From NCBI GenBank assembly GCA_003246475.1, contig QKAL01000269.1:1-37419 (forward strand): a stretch of DNA of 37,419 bases. Reading direction: 5' to 3'. The position numbers and the translations under genes are program-made. The notes beneath the pieces were generated by a model, which worked only from the letters and a program-made list of their open reading frames with translations, had not been told where the DNA came from and did no database searches. The stretch is from Lentisphaerota bacterium (GTDB lineage Bacteria > Verrucomicrobiota > Lentisphaeria > Victivallales > SZUA-371). Of the stretch, positions 1 through 7,624 are shown in pieces (position 1 is the first letter of the stretch; each line of letters begins with the position of its first letter).

Positions 1-32
1 ATAATGCAGACAACAGCAATATATATACTTTT

Positions 33-530
33 TTATTCTTTCTCATGGGGCATGCTCTCTTTTATTGATTCCATTTTTTTTATAAATTTATCCAGTAAAG
101 TTGACAACATCATCGCTTCATCCAGAGTAATATCCTTAATAAACTCATCGGTTTTCATGTCCAGAAATCGACCGACCCGATCAAACTTGTTCTCTGCCGA
201 TTCCGACAACTTGATACAGACAGCACGGCGATCCAACGGACTCGGCTCTCGGCTCAATAATCCCTTGTTGACCAGAATATTTACCAGTTCCGACGCAGCT
301 GCCGCACTGATATCCAACTCCTGCGCCAATAGTTTCAAACTAATGCCTTCCGGGACATCCGACGTAAGCTTCCGAACTTTCTTAACCATATGAATCTGCG
401 ACAGCGGCATATCATGAAAGCTTTTAATCTCTTCCGGGGTATGAACACTGCTGCAGGTCTCGTGAAAGTAATCGGAAAGCTGAAATATCTTGTTCCACAA
501 TTTTAAAGAATGATTAACTTTCTCTGCCAT
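33..530 (-). CDS. MarR-family transcriptional regulator
   Basis: A 165-residue protein of normal MarR length. Residues of about 60-125 form the winged helix-turn-helix: a helix with LAQELDISAAAASELVNIL, then NKGLLSREPSPLDRRAVCIKL, which matches the family's recognition helix plus the wing with its conserved D-R-R. The flanking N- and C-terminal helices would form the dimerisation region. The ATG at 530 is the only good start. A perfect palindrome lies at its own promoter, so autorepression is likely. The ligand is unknown. The gene on its 5' side (methyltransferase, same strand) ends about 160 bases away, so this gene is probably its own transcription unit. Family assignment is firm; target genes cannot be told from sequence. 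Confidence 0.9.
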   Translation of the reverse strand: MAEKVNHSLKLWNKIFQLSDYFHETCSSVHTPEEIKSFHDMPLSQIHMVKKVRKLTSDVPEGISLKLLAQELDISAAAASELVNILVNKGLLSREPSPLDRRAVCIKLSESAENKFDRVGRFLDMKTDEFIKDITLDEAMMLSTLLDKFIKKMESIKESMPHEKE

Positions 531-557
531 TATTCAATTACACCTCATATATTTAAA

Positions 558-604
558 AATACTTAAGTATTCCTAAATATAAAGAAAACCTTATAATTTT
601 TCAA
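558..604 (-). promoter_or_regulatory. Promoter of the MarR gene with a palindromic operator
   Basis: On the minus strand TTGAAA (599-604) is followed by a 17-base spacer and TATATT (576-581), a good sigma-70 promoter. A perfect 14-bp palindrome, AATACTTAAGTATT (558-571), begins just downstream of the -10 box and would cover the transcription start. This is a typical place and size for a MarR autorepression site. Binding by this MarR is inference. Confidence 0.65.
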
Positions 605-689
605 GCACTTGCTTAAAAAATGGCAAAAAATGCATGATTTGACGAAGTGGGCAGGGTGAATTACAATCACTTAAAAATAAAAGAGATTA

Positions 690-1508
690 TTACCGTTTGC
701 GGGCAATGCAGATCAGAGAACCTCCGATGGGGAAGGAAATACCGAAGGATATAAATATATTTTCAATTCGACAAATCAGACCCAAAAAACTATTGAGCAC
801 AGGATGGAGCTCCAGTTCAGAAAACACCGACTGGACCGTCGCTTTCCGGTTACGGTTCCAAATTCGGGACAGATACATCAGAGGAATCAGGAAGGTCATG
901 AAAGAACTTGACCACTCCACGTAAAAACCGGCTTTCCGCAATTGGGCTATCAACGCCTTGCGGTTATAACGTCTCCGGTGACACGCGAACACATCATTAT
1001 TACTCCATAGCCATTTGTGCTGCGGCACGGTGAGAATAAGGCCGCCGCCTGGTTTCAGACTCTCAAAAATATTTTTCAGAGCCAAGTCATCATCATCAAT
1101 ATGCTCGATCACATCGAAAGCGCCGACAATATCAAATTCATCCTTACAGGGAAAATTACACAAATCCGCCTGAAAAAAAGAAGCTTCCGGGAATCGTTGT
1201 CCAGCGTCTTTCAAAGGCTGTAAATAGAGCTCAGACCCACTAAGTGACAACGTCGGAATGTCACGATGGATGCCTGACAATACATATGCATTGCCACAAC
1301 CAATCTCGCATAATGATCCATTCCCGGAAAAATATTTTCTTATCAGGCGGATTATAAGTGCGTTGCGGCTTTTAAACCAGAAACTGTATTCTTCGGCAGC
1401 TCGCAGACGGGAGTAAATACTGGATGAAAACGCATCGTTGTCATACATCTTTTCCGGGGCAAAACACTTTATCCCATCCACCTGTACTTCGTGACCGGGC
1501 ATATTCAT
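690..1508 (-). CDS. Class I SAM-dependent methyltransferase
   Basis: A protein of 272 residues. Motif I is seen as LCEIGCGNAYVLSGI. The later motifs are FDIVGAFDVIEHIDDDD and LKPGGGLILTVPQ, the pattern of UbiE/Coq5-like and type 11/23 methyltransferases acting on small molecules or lipids. The C-terminus contains a hydrophobic stretch (FISFGISFPIGGSLICIA) that may touch the membrane. I chose the ATG at 1508 because it overlaps the stop codon of the upstream esterase-like gene as ATGA and has AAGG just before it; the reading frame could extend only to a TTG at 1535. The overlap suggests translational coupling with the esterase-like gene. The acceptor substrate is unknown. Confidence 0.8.
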   Translation of the reverse strand: MNMPGHEVQVDGIKCFAPEKMYDNDAFSSSIYSRLRAAEEYSFWFKSRNALIIRLIRKYFSGNGSLCEIGCGNAYVLSGIHRDIPTLSLSGSELYLQPLKDAGQRFPEASFFQADLCNFPCKDEFDIVGAFDVIEHIDDDDLALKNIFESLKPGGGLILTVPQHKWLWSNNDVFACHRRRYNRKALIAQLRKAGFYVEWSSSFMTFLIPLMYLSRIWNRNRKATVQSVFSELELHPVLNSFLGLICRIENIFISFGISFPIGGSLICIARKR

Positions 1509-3535
1509 CGCGCCTTGAAAGTAGTAAGCTGCCAATCGTCGGTACGGAACGGCACCGCCGGGAGCCCTTCCTTATTGTAGAGGTTACATCCCGCGGGGTT
1601 GTCGCTCCATGCATAACGCACCGCGACCGGATCTTTAACTCCCGGACTGGACACCTCCACAAGATCTTTACCGATGACCTTCGCATCGGCCCAGATAAAT
1701 TTGCGGTCATTTCCAGCAATCTGAAAACGTTTCAAATCTCCGTCTCGCGCCTCCAACCCACTGCCGATGTTGGTAAACCTGACAATCACCTTTCCACCCT
1801 TGGTCTCATGAGAGAGATATTCCGGTCCGGAAAAAACAATATCTTTACCGTATGCCAGTTTTAAAGCGGTCAGCATCAGGCGATGTCCAACCACCTGTTT
1901 ATTTTTCGGATTGATATTACTCGCCTCACCTATATCTATCGTCACTGCCAGAGCGCACACCGGGATCTTTTCCGCGGTCACAGCCTGCGCTTCGCGCAGT
2001 TCCGCCCAGGCGGAATCCACCGGTTCGGCATTGGCACGGTGATAGTTAGCGAGCTGGACAATCAGAAAAGGGAAATCCCCCTGCCGCCAGCTCGTCCGCC
2101 AACTGTCGATCATAGCCGGAAACAGCGTCCGGTATTGCCAAGCTCGGCCGGTGTTGTTTTCCCCCTGATAACAGATCGCTCCTTTTATGCTGAAGGGAAT
2201 CAGAGGATTAATCATGCCGTTATACAGCCCTCCCGCCATATGGGGATGTTTCGGTCCGTAGGGAATACGGCTCGATATAACCTTGGGTTTCAGCCCGACA
2301 ACTGCGCTGTATTTCCACTCGCCCTGGAGCGAAATCCGATTATTGCCGCCATCCACCGGCTGAATATAAATATCTTCAGAATCCCCACTGAATCCACCTG
2401 AACCTACACGGTCAAAAACCCGGACCGCAATCACAGTCTTTCCGGCATTTACCAGTTCTCCTGGAATACGGTAACGGCGTGGAGTCCGCCAGGCATTATG
2501 GTTTTCCCTGCCGATTCCGCCGATCCTCGTTCCATTAAAATAGGTGGTATCGAAATCGTCAATGGGCCCAAGTGAGAGCTCCAGCTCTTTACCTTTCCAG
2601 GCAGCGGGAATATCAATGCTCTTTCGAAACCAGACCACCCCATCAATATCCAAACCGTAATTTTCCCATATTCCAGGCAACGACATAGTCTTCCATTGCC
2701 CGTCATCATAATTAGCCTTTTCCAGATCAACCGCGCCCTTGTCGCCGGGATCGTTATAGTACATCATGTCTTCGATCCGCATATTCTTGCGTTCACGCAT
2801 GAATTTTTCGTACTCCGCCTGTTTTTCGGGATAAACCTTCATCAATCGGTCATGCCTATCCATGATCGGTTTCAATTCCGCATTTTTACGCAGCCACGCC
2901 CGATCAGTCCATGCCTCAACCGGGGTTCCACCCCAAGACACATTAATCAGGCCGATCGGGACACCGATCTGTTTATAGAGGTCTCGCCCAAAATAATAAC
3001 CGGCAGCAGAGAAATCGGCAACGGTCTGCGGCGTACACACCTGCCACTTGCCGGAAACTTCGGTAACTGGAACATCACTGACCACATGGGGAACCTGGAA
3101 GAACCGGATCTGCGGATAGTTGGCTGCGGCGATCTCAGCGGTCGCGTCAGCGGCGGAACTCACACTCCACTGCATGTTGGTCTGCCCGGCACAAAGCCAC
3201 ACATCCCCGCTGAGGATGTTATTGATGGTATCAATACGGTTCTTGCCGCTGATCCGCATCATATAAGGACCGCCGACCGGCAAAGCATCAATCAGAACAC
3301 TCCAATTCCCATCCTGATCCGCAACCGCGGAATATTCCCGGTTGTTGATCTCCACTCCTACCCGTTCTCCCGGCAGAGCAGTCCCCCAAACCCTATTCCG
3401 CATATCACGCTGAATTACCATATTATCAGCAAACAACGGATTAACTTTAAAATCGGTAGCGGTAGGGCCGGGTATAAAATTACTGCAACCAGCACAAAAC
3501 CAGGCAAGCGTCAGGGCGATAACAAGGCGGTTCAT
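1505..3535 (-). CDS. Sialate O-acetylesterase-like lipoprotein with substituted catalytic residues
   Basis: A 676-residue protein of the SASA/sialate O-acetylesterase family. The N-terminus is a lipoprotein signal (hydrophobic run ending in FCAGC, Cys17). Family marks are FADNMVIQRDM-x-VWGTA-PGE, DVWLCAGQTNMQWSV, VSWGGTPVEAW and CYQGENN. A beta-sandwich insert resembling the GH2 sugar-binding domain lies at about residues 275-400. The family usually has GQSNM with the Ser nucleophile and DIHPKNK with the catalytic His. Here these read GQTNM (Thr119) and NINPKNK (Asn542), so normal SGNH esterase chemistry looks lost. AGGAGA lies 5 bases before the ATG at 3535. It overlaps the methyltransferase gene by 4 bases. 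It may be a carbohydrate-binding pseudoenzyme or use altered chemistry. Confidence 0.85.
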   Translation of the reverse strand: MNRLVIALTLAWFCAGCSNFIPGPTATDFKVNPLFADNMVIQRDMRNRVWGTALPGERVGVEINNREYSAVADQDGNWSVLIDALPVGGPYMMRISGKNRIDTINNILSGDVWLCAGQTNMQWSVSSAADATAEIAAANYPQIRFFQVPHVVSDVPVTEVSGKWQVCTPQTVADFSAAGYYFGRDLYKQIGVPIGLINVSWGGTPVEAWTDRAWLRKNAELKPIMDRHDRLMKVYPEKQAEYEKFMRERKNMRIEDMMYYNDPGDKGAVDLEKANYDDGQWKTMSLPGIWENYGLDIDGVVWFRKSIDIPAAWKGKELELSLGPIDDFDTTYFNGTRIGGIGRENHNAWRTPRRYRIPGELVNAGKTVIAVRVFDRVGSGGFSGDSEDIYIQPVDGGNNRISLQGEWKYSAVVGLKPKVISSRIPYGPKHPHMAGGLYNGMINPLIPFSIKGAICYQGENNTGRAWQYRTLFPAMIDSWRTSWRQGDFPFLIVQLANYHRANAEPVDSAWAELREAQAVTAEKIPVCALAVTIDIGEASNINPKNKQVVGHRLMLTALKLAYGKDIVFSGPEYLSHETKGGKVIVRFTNIGSGLEARDGDLKRFQIAGNDRKFIWADAKVIGKDLVEVSSPGVKDPVAVRYAWSDNPAGCNLYNKEGLPAVPFRTDDWQLTTFKAR

Positions 3536-3648
3536 TCATATCTCCTGTCTTTTTGATCTGTAATCAGCATGAAAATAAACTAACCGCATCGGCTGAAAAT
3601 GCAAATCCAAAGCAGAACTCATTGGCAGGAAAGGCCGAAACCACAATG

Positions 3649-4554
3649 CTAAAATCGTTCGACATGCCGATGACAATAAGGTTTGGTACCTTTCTTACCG
3701 TAATAATCACGATGATATTCTTCCGCCGGCCAAAAGCGAGCCGCCGGCAACAGCTCAGTAACCGGAGAAAAACCCTTTTCCCGCAACCGCTGCAGAAGCC
3801 CTTCCGCCGTCCGTCGCTGCTCATCGTTATAATAGAAAATAACCGATCGGTATTGCGCACCGACATCCGGCCCCTGCCGGTTTCTTTGCGTTGGATCATG
3901 AATTTCCAGAAAAACGCGCAGTATCTTCTCGCAGCTGGTCTTTTTCGGGTCAAAAACAACCTCAACAACCTCAGCGTGACCAGTTTTTTCGCCACAAACC
4001 TGCTTATAGTCCGGATATGAAGTCTTTCCGCCGGAATAACCGACCGTGGTATAGAGTACCCCTTCGACCTGTTTCAGATAGTATTCCACGCCCCAGAAAC
4101 AGCCGCCTCCCAGTATCGTTCTTCCAAATTCCGGGTCGGAAGCCCGAACAAAACTCATGGAAAGTGAATTAACGCAATGCCGGGAATTTCTGGGTGTCAG
4201 CGCTTCACCGGTAAAAACATGCCCCAGATGCCCACCGCATTTGGCACAGCTGATCTCAATTCGCATCCCGTCTTCGTCGGGAGTCTGTTTCACCGCCCCG
4301 TCAAAAGCATCGTCAAAAGCGGGCCACCCGCAACCGGCATTGAATTTGTCATCGGAACGATATAGGGGAGCGCCGCACTGACGGCACAAATAGATTCCGG
4401 GTTGAAAAAAAGAATCATAACGTCCGGAAAACGGCGGCTCAGTTGCCTTTTCCAAAATCACACGTTTTTCTGCCGGACTCAATTGACCAGAAACATCCGC
4501 TCCCGATACCATTACACTCAACCCTCCCAGAAATATGAATGTAAACAGCCGCAT
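3649..4554 (-). CDS. msrBA: Bifunctional methionine sulfoxide reductase, MsrB-MsrA fusion
   Basis: Residues of about 25-140 are MsrB, which reduces methionine-R-sulfoxide: zinc-site pairs CRQC (57/60) and CAKC (103/106), GWPAF, HLGHVF, and the catalytic Cys127 in RHCVNSLSMSF. Residues of about 145-300 are MsrA, which acts on the S-form: GGGCFWG with catalytic Cys152, then VGYSGG and HAEVVEVVFDP. A Cys near the C-terminus (KPYCHRH) could be the resolving Cys. The order B-then-A is less common than A-then-B but is known. The first 18 residues look like a signal peptide, so the enzyme probably repairs periplasmic or exported proteins. The start at 4554 follows purine-rich AGGAAA. It lies 52 bases after the carboxypeptidase gene. 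Confidence 0.93.
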   Translation of the reverse strand: MRLFTFIFLGGLSVMVSGADVSGQLSPAEKRVILEKATEPPFSGRYDSFFQPGIYLCRQCGAPLYRSDDKFNAGCGWPAFDDAFDGAVKQTPDEDGMRIEISCAKCGGHLGHVFTGEALTPRNSRHCVNSLSMSFVRASDPEFGRTILGGGCFWGVEYYLKQVEGVLYTTVGYSGGKTSYPDYKQVCGEKTGHAEVVEVVFDPKKTSCEKILRVFLEIHDPTQRNRQGPDVGAQYRSVIFYYNDEQRRTAEGLLQRLREKGFSPVTELLPAARFWPAEEYHRDYYGKKGTKPYCHRHVERF

Positions 4555-4587
4555 TTCCTTTCCCCCTCTTTTAACGCCTCATAGCGC

Positions 4588-4614
4588 AAAAAAACAGCAG
4601 ACGGAATTACTGCC
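4588..4614 (-). terminator. Possible weak intrinsic terminator after the carboxypeptidase gene
   Basis: On the minus strand a short hairpin (arms 4610-4614 and 4596-4600, one G-U pair) overlaps the carboxypeptidase stop codon and is followed by seven T residues. The stem is only 5 bp, so it may attenuate rather than end transcription before the msrBA gene. Confidence 0.3.
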
Positions 4615-5644
4615 CCAGTCGCTTATATCCCCAATTGAAAAGCTTTTTCACCAATTCATCGCGCGAACGCTGCGACGAACATCCCGCCACCACCGCAATC
4701 AAACGCTTTCCGTTTCTCTCACAGCTGGCGGCGATACAAAAGCCGGCACGCTGGGTAAATCCCGTTTTAATCCCATCAACTCCGGGGCATTGCCGGGAAC
4801 GCAGCAACCTATTGTGGTTAAGGAAACGGACAGGACCTTTCGGACCGTCGTTTTTGAAAGTAACTTCCTTCAACCCCACCCATTCCCTGGCTTCCGGATA
4901 TCGCATCAGAGCTATCGACAGGATCGCTATGTCTTCACAACTCCCGCGGTTGTCGTTCCTGGACTTCTTTTCCGGCAAACCGTGGGGATTGGAATAAAAA
5001 GAATGCTTCAACCCCAGCTGGGATGCCGCGGCATTCATCATGGCAATAAATTTGGAAGAATCGCCGCCGCCAAAAAACTCTGCCGTCGTCAAAGCGCAGT
5101 CATTGGCACTTTTCACAATCATACTCTGCAGCAACGTACCCAGCGGAATCTGGTCATTAGGCTTCAAACCGGCAATCGTAGGTTTTACCAGAACTGCTGT
5201 TCGGCTTACCGTCACCATTTCGTTCAAACTGAGACCACGCGCCTTGATCTGTTCCAATGCCACCATAAGCGTCATCATCTTGGTCATGGATGCAATCGGC
5301 ACCGCCTCATACGGACTGAGCGACCACATCACATTACCCGAATCCGCATCGACCAGAATACCGTTCCGGACATCGGACATCTCCGGAATCGACTTCAACT
5401 TGCCATTTATGCTGGACGCGAAGTTAAACCTAGACCCTTGCGGAAAGTAGTTTTTTTTTTGATGAACCGCTACGGGTTCATCATTGATTACTGCACTTAT
5501 TGGCGGCGGAATAACCGTCGGCTCCGGAATCAGCTCCTCGCTTTTATCTCTTCCGGCCCCACGGACAAAGAAGAAATAGATAAAAACAAAATGCAACAGC
5601 GCAATAACCGCAATAATAATCAGGATTGTTGTAACTTTTTTCAT
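4607..5644 (-). CDS. D-alanyl-D-alanine carboxypeptidase (peptidase S11, penicillin-binding protein)
   Basis: A 345-residue serine D,D-carboxypeptidase that trims the terminal D-Ala from peptidoglycan pentapeptides in the periplasm. All three active-site motifs are visible: SMTK (Ser119, Lys122), SAN (179-181) and KTG (293-295). An N-terminal membrane segment (residues 6-27) serves as anchor, followed by a proline-rich linker and the S11 domain. The usual PBP5-type C-terminal beta domain and amphipathic anchor are absent, so the protein ends soon after the catalytic domain. The linker (around residues 62-65) is encoded over a run of ten A bases (plus-strand T10 at 5451-5460). The start at 5644 has no clear Shine-Dalgarno sequence. 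The msrBA gene follows on the same strand, so both may serve the cell envelope. Confidence 0.92.
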   Translation of the reverse strand: MKKVTTILIIIAVIALLHFVFIYFFFVRGAGRDKSEELIPEPTVIPPPISAVINDEPVAVHQKKNYFPQGSRFNFASSINGKLKSIPEMSDVRNGILVDADSGNVMWSLSPYEAVPIASMTKMMTLMVALEQIKARGLSLNEMVTVSRTAVLVKPTIAGLKPNDQIPLGTLLQSMIVKSANDCALTTAEFFGGGDSSKFIAMMNAAASQLGLKHSFYSNPHGLPEKKSRNDNRGSCEDIAILSIALMRYPEAREWVGLKEVTFKNDGPKGPVRFLNHNRLLRSRQCPGVDGIKTGFTQRAGFCIAASCERNGKRLIAVVAGCSSQRSRDELVKKLFNWGYKRLGQ

Positions 5645-5708
5645 ATTTATGTATTTTAGTTGTTTTGCCCACTATTGCAATATACCACCAAACTCTTTTT
5701 GAGCAAGC

Positions 5709-5746
5709 CCGGAAAATAAAAATCCGACGTCAGAATTATTTTCCGG
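5709..5746 (-). terminator. Stem-loop over the leuA stop codon
   Basis: An 11-bp perfect inverted repeat, CCGGAAAATAA (5709-5719) and TTATTTTCCGG (5736-5746), has a 16-base loop. The upstream arm on the minus strand contains the TAA stop codon of leuA. There is no T-tract after the stem, so it could be a weak or factor-aided terminator or a 3' end stabiliser. Confidence 0.4.
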
Positions 5747-7436
5747 CATTGGCGTTGGCAGCTCGGTTGAGAGCAGCAAATAACGCCCGCATAGCAGCCT
5801 GGTCAATATTGGAATGAGTACCGGCACCGTAAAACAGCCGTCCGTCACTCTTGCTTTCAACACCGATAAAAGCCAGCGCCTGCGCATCAGCCCCCTGCCC
5901 CAAAGTCTGCTCGGTAAAATCGTCAAGCTCAAACGGTATTATTTGCGCAACCTGCCGCAGGGCGTTGACCGTTGCTGAAATCGGACCATTACCCTGCCCG
6001 ATCAGCTCGTGATGCCCTCCGCTGATATCCATCTTCAGACTGACACTGATATGATCCGGGAACTCCGACTCCAGCCGCTTGAAAGAGATCAGCCGATACG
6101 GACCGGTCACATCAACAAAAATCTCGAAGAAATATTTATACAGCTGCGCCGCATCGATTTCCGTACCGGTTGAGTCCGCCAGTTCCTGTACGGCCGAACC
6201 GATCTGGGGATGCATCTTCCGCGGCGGGCAGATCCCGAATTCCTGCTCAAGGATATAGACCACGCCACCCTTACCGGACTGGCTGTTGATGCGTATCAGC
6301 TTCTCGTATGTCCGTCCCAGATCATTGGGGTCGATATGCAGGTATGGCACCTTCCAGCCCTGGCGGAAATATTCCGACGACTGTTCTTTGCATTCCATCC
6401 CCTTGCGGATCGCGTCCTGATGCGATCCCGAAAAGGCGGTGAACACCAGCTGCCCGGCATACGGATGCCGCGCATGTACCGGAATACCAGAGGAATCCTC
6501 CACCACGGATACGACCTTTTCCATATTTGAAAAATCGAGATTGATCGCGATTCCGCGCGAAAAAAGATTGAGAGCAAGCGTGGAAATATCCAGATTGCCG
6601 GTTCGCTCACCGTGCCCGAAAATCGTTCCTTCAACACGGTCCGCACCGGCCAGAAGCGCCATTTCCGAAGCCGCAACCGCACACCCCTGGTCATTGTGAG
6701 CATGAATACTGATCGAACTTTCCGCCAGATAAGGATACTTCCGGCAGAAATATTCGATCATATCCGCATACTGATATGGCGGGCGACGTTCAACCGTCGC
6801 CGGCAGATTGAGAATGAAATCCTCTTTGCGTGACGGACCCCAGAGCTCCTTGATCCGCGTACACATATCCACCACAAAATCCAGGTCACTGTCGGTGAAC
6901 TCCTCAGGGGAAAATTCATAGGCGATGCGATCACGCATTCCCTGTTTTTCCAGCTCCGCAATCACCATACGGGTACCTTCCAGAGCCATGTCCATGACCT
7001 CATCACGGTTCTTGCCGAAAACGAAACGCCCGTGGAGATCGGAGGTTGCCACATAACAATGGAGAATGGCATGTTTGACTCCGGCCAGTGATTCGACCGT
7101 CTTTTCTATCAAATGCTGCCTGGCCTGCGTCAGCACGGAAATCCGCACGTCGTCAGGAATAAGCTTTTCCTCAATCAGTTTCCGGATAAAATCGAAGTCG
7201 TCCTGGGATGCCGACGGAAAACCTACCTCGATTTCCTTGAACCCCAATTCCACCAGCAGATTGAAATATGCCAGTTTGCGGACCGGATTCATCGGGATCG
7301 GCAAAGCCTGATTGCCGTCACGCAGATCCACCGAAGTCCATACTGGAGCTTTTTCAATTATCCGATCCGGCCATTGCCGGTCTCGGAGCGGAATCGGTTC
7401 AGGATATTTATACTTCGGAAACTCTTTCATCATCAT
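5736..7436 (-). CDS. leuA: 2-isopropylmalate synthase
   Basis: A 566-residue enzyme that condenses acetyl-CoA with 2-oxoisovalerate in the first committed step of leucine synthesis. The length and N-terminus (KYPEPIPLRDRQWPD) fit the long LeuA form seen in actinobacteria and others. SVDLRDGNQAL (about residues 35-45) holds the substrate and metal-binding Arg-Asp, and SIHAHNDQG holds the metal ligands His245 and His247. Residues of about 430-566 form the C-terminal regulatory domain that binds leucine (VSLKMDISGGHHELIGQGNGPISA). Three ATG codons in a row (7436, 7433, 7430) follow GGGTAG, so the exact start is unsure. It is separated from metH by 188 bases and probably has its own promoter there. 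Confidence 0.95.
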   Translation of the reverse strand: MMMKEFPKYKYPEPIPLRDRQWPDRIIEKAPVWTSVDLRDGNQALPIPMNPVRKLAYFNLLVELGFKEIEVGFPSASQDDFDFIRKLIEEKLIPDDVRISVLTQARQHLIEKTVESLAGVKHAILHCYVATSDLHGRFVFGKNRDEVMDMALEGTRMVIAELEKQGMRDRIAYEFSPEEFTDSDLDFVVDMCTRIKELWGPSRKEDFILNLPATVERRPPYQYADMIEYFCRKYPYLAESSISIHAHNDQGCAVAASEMALLAGADRVEGTIFGHGERTGNLDISTLALNLFSRGIAINLDFSNMEKVVSVVEDSSGIPVHARHPYAGQLVFTAFSGSHQDAIRKGMECKEQSSEYFRQGWKVPYLHIDPNDLGRTYEKLIRINSQSGKGGVVYILEQEFGICPPRKMHPQIGSAVQELADSTGTEIDAAQLYKYFFEIFVDVTGPYRLISFKRLESEFPDHISVSLKMDISGGHHELIGQGNGPISATVNALRQVAQIIPFELDDFTEQTLGQGADAQALAFIGVESKSDGRLFYGAGTHSNIDQAAMRALFAALNRAANANAGK

Positions 7437-7624
7437 CTACCCGAATTATGGCCGAAACAGTTCAGCCTGTTATTCATATGCGTTATCTTGCCCCTCTCTA
7501 CGCTGCAACTTTTCATCACAGCACCTGAAAAGGTGTAATATATAATTCTAAACGGGAAAACTCTAATCATATTGCCGTTTTTTTACAAAAAAAGCATTTC
7601 CCTCCACAGCGCCCGACCAACGGA

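Noticed and set aside
4535-5659. Long plus-strand open frame (374 codons) opposite the carboxypeptidase and msrBA genes
   Set aside because: It is antisense to a gene with three clear catalytic motifs, is rich in Arg and His as is common in shadow frames, and shows no recognisable domain.
7581-7600. Run of seven T, two bases, then seven A near the end of metH, considered as a terminator
   Set aside because: The stem would be purely A-T with almost no loop; no GC-rich hairpin precedes the tract.
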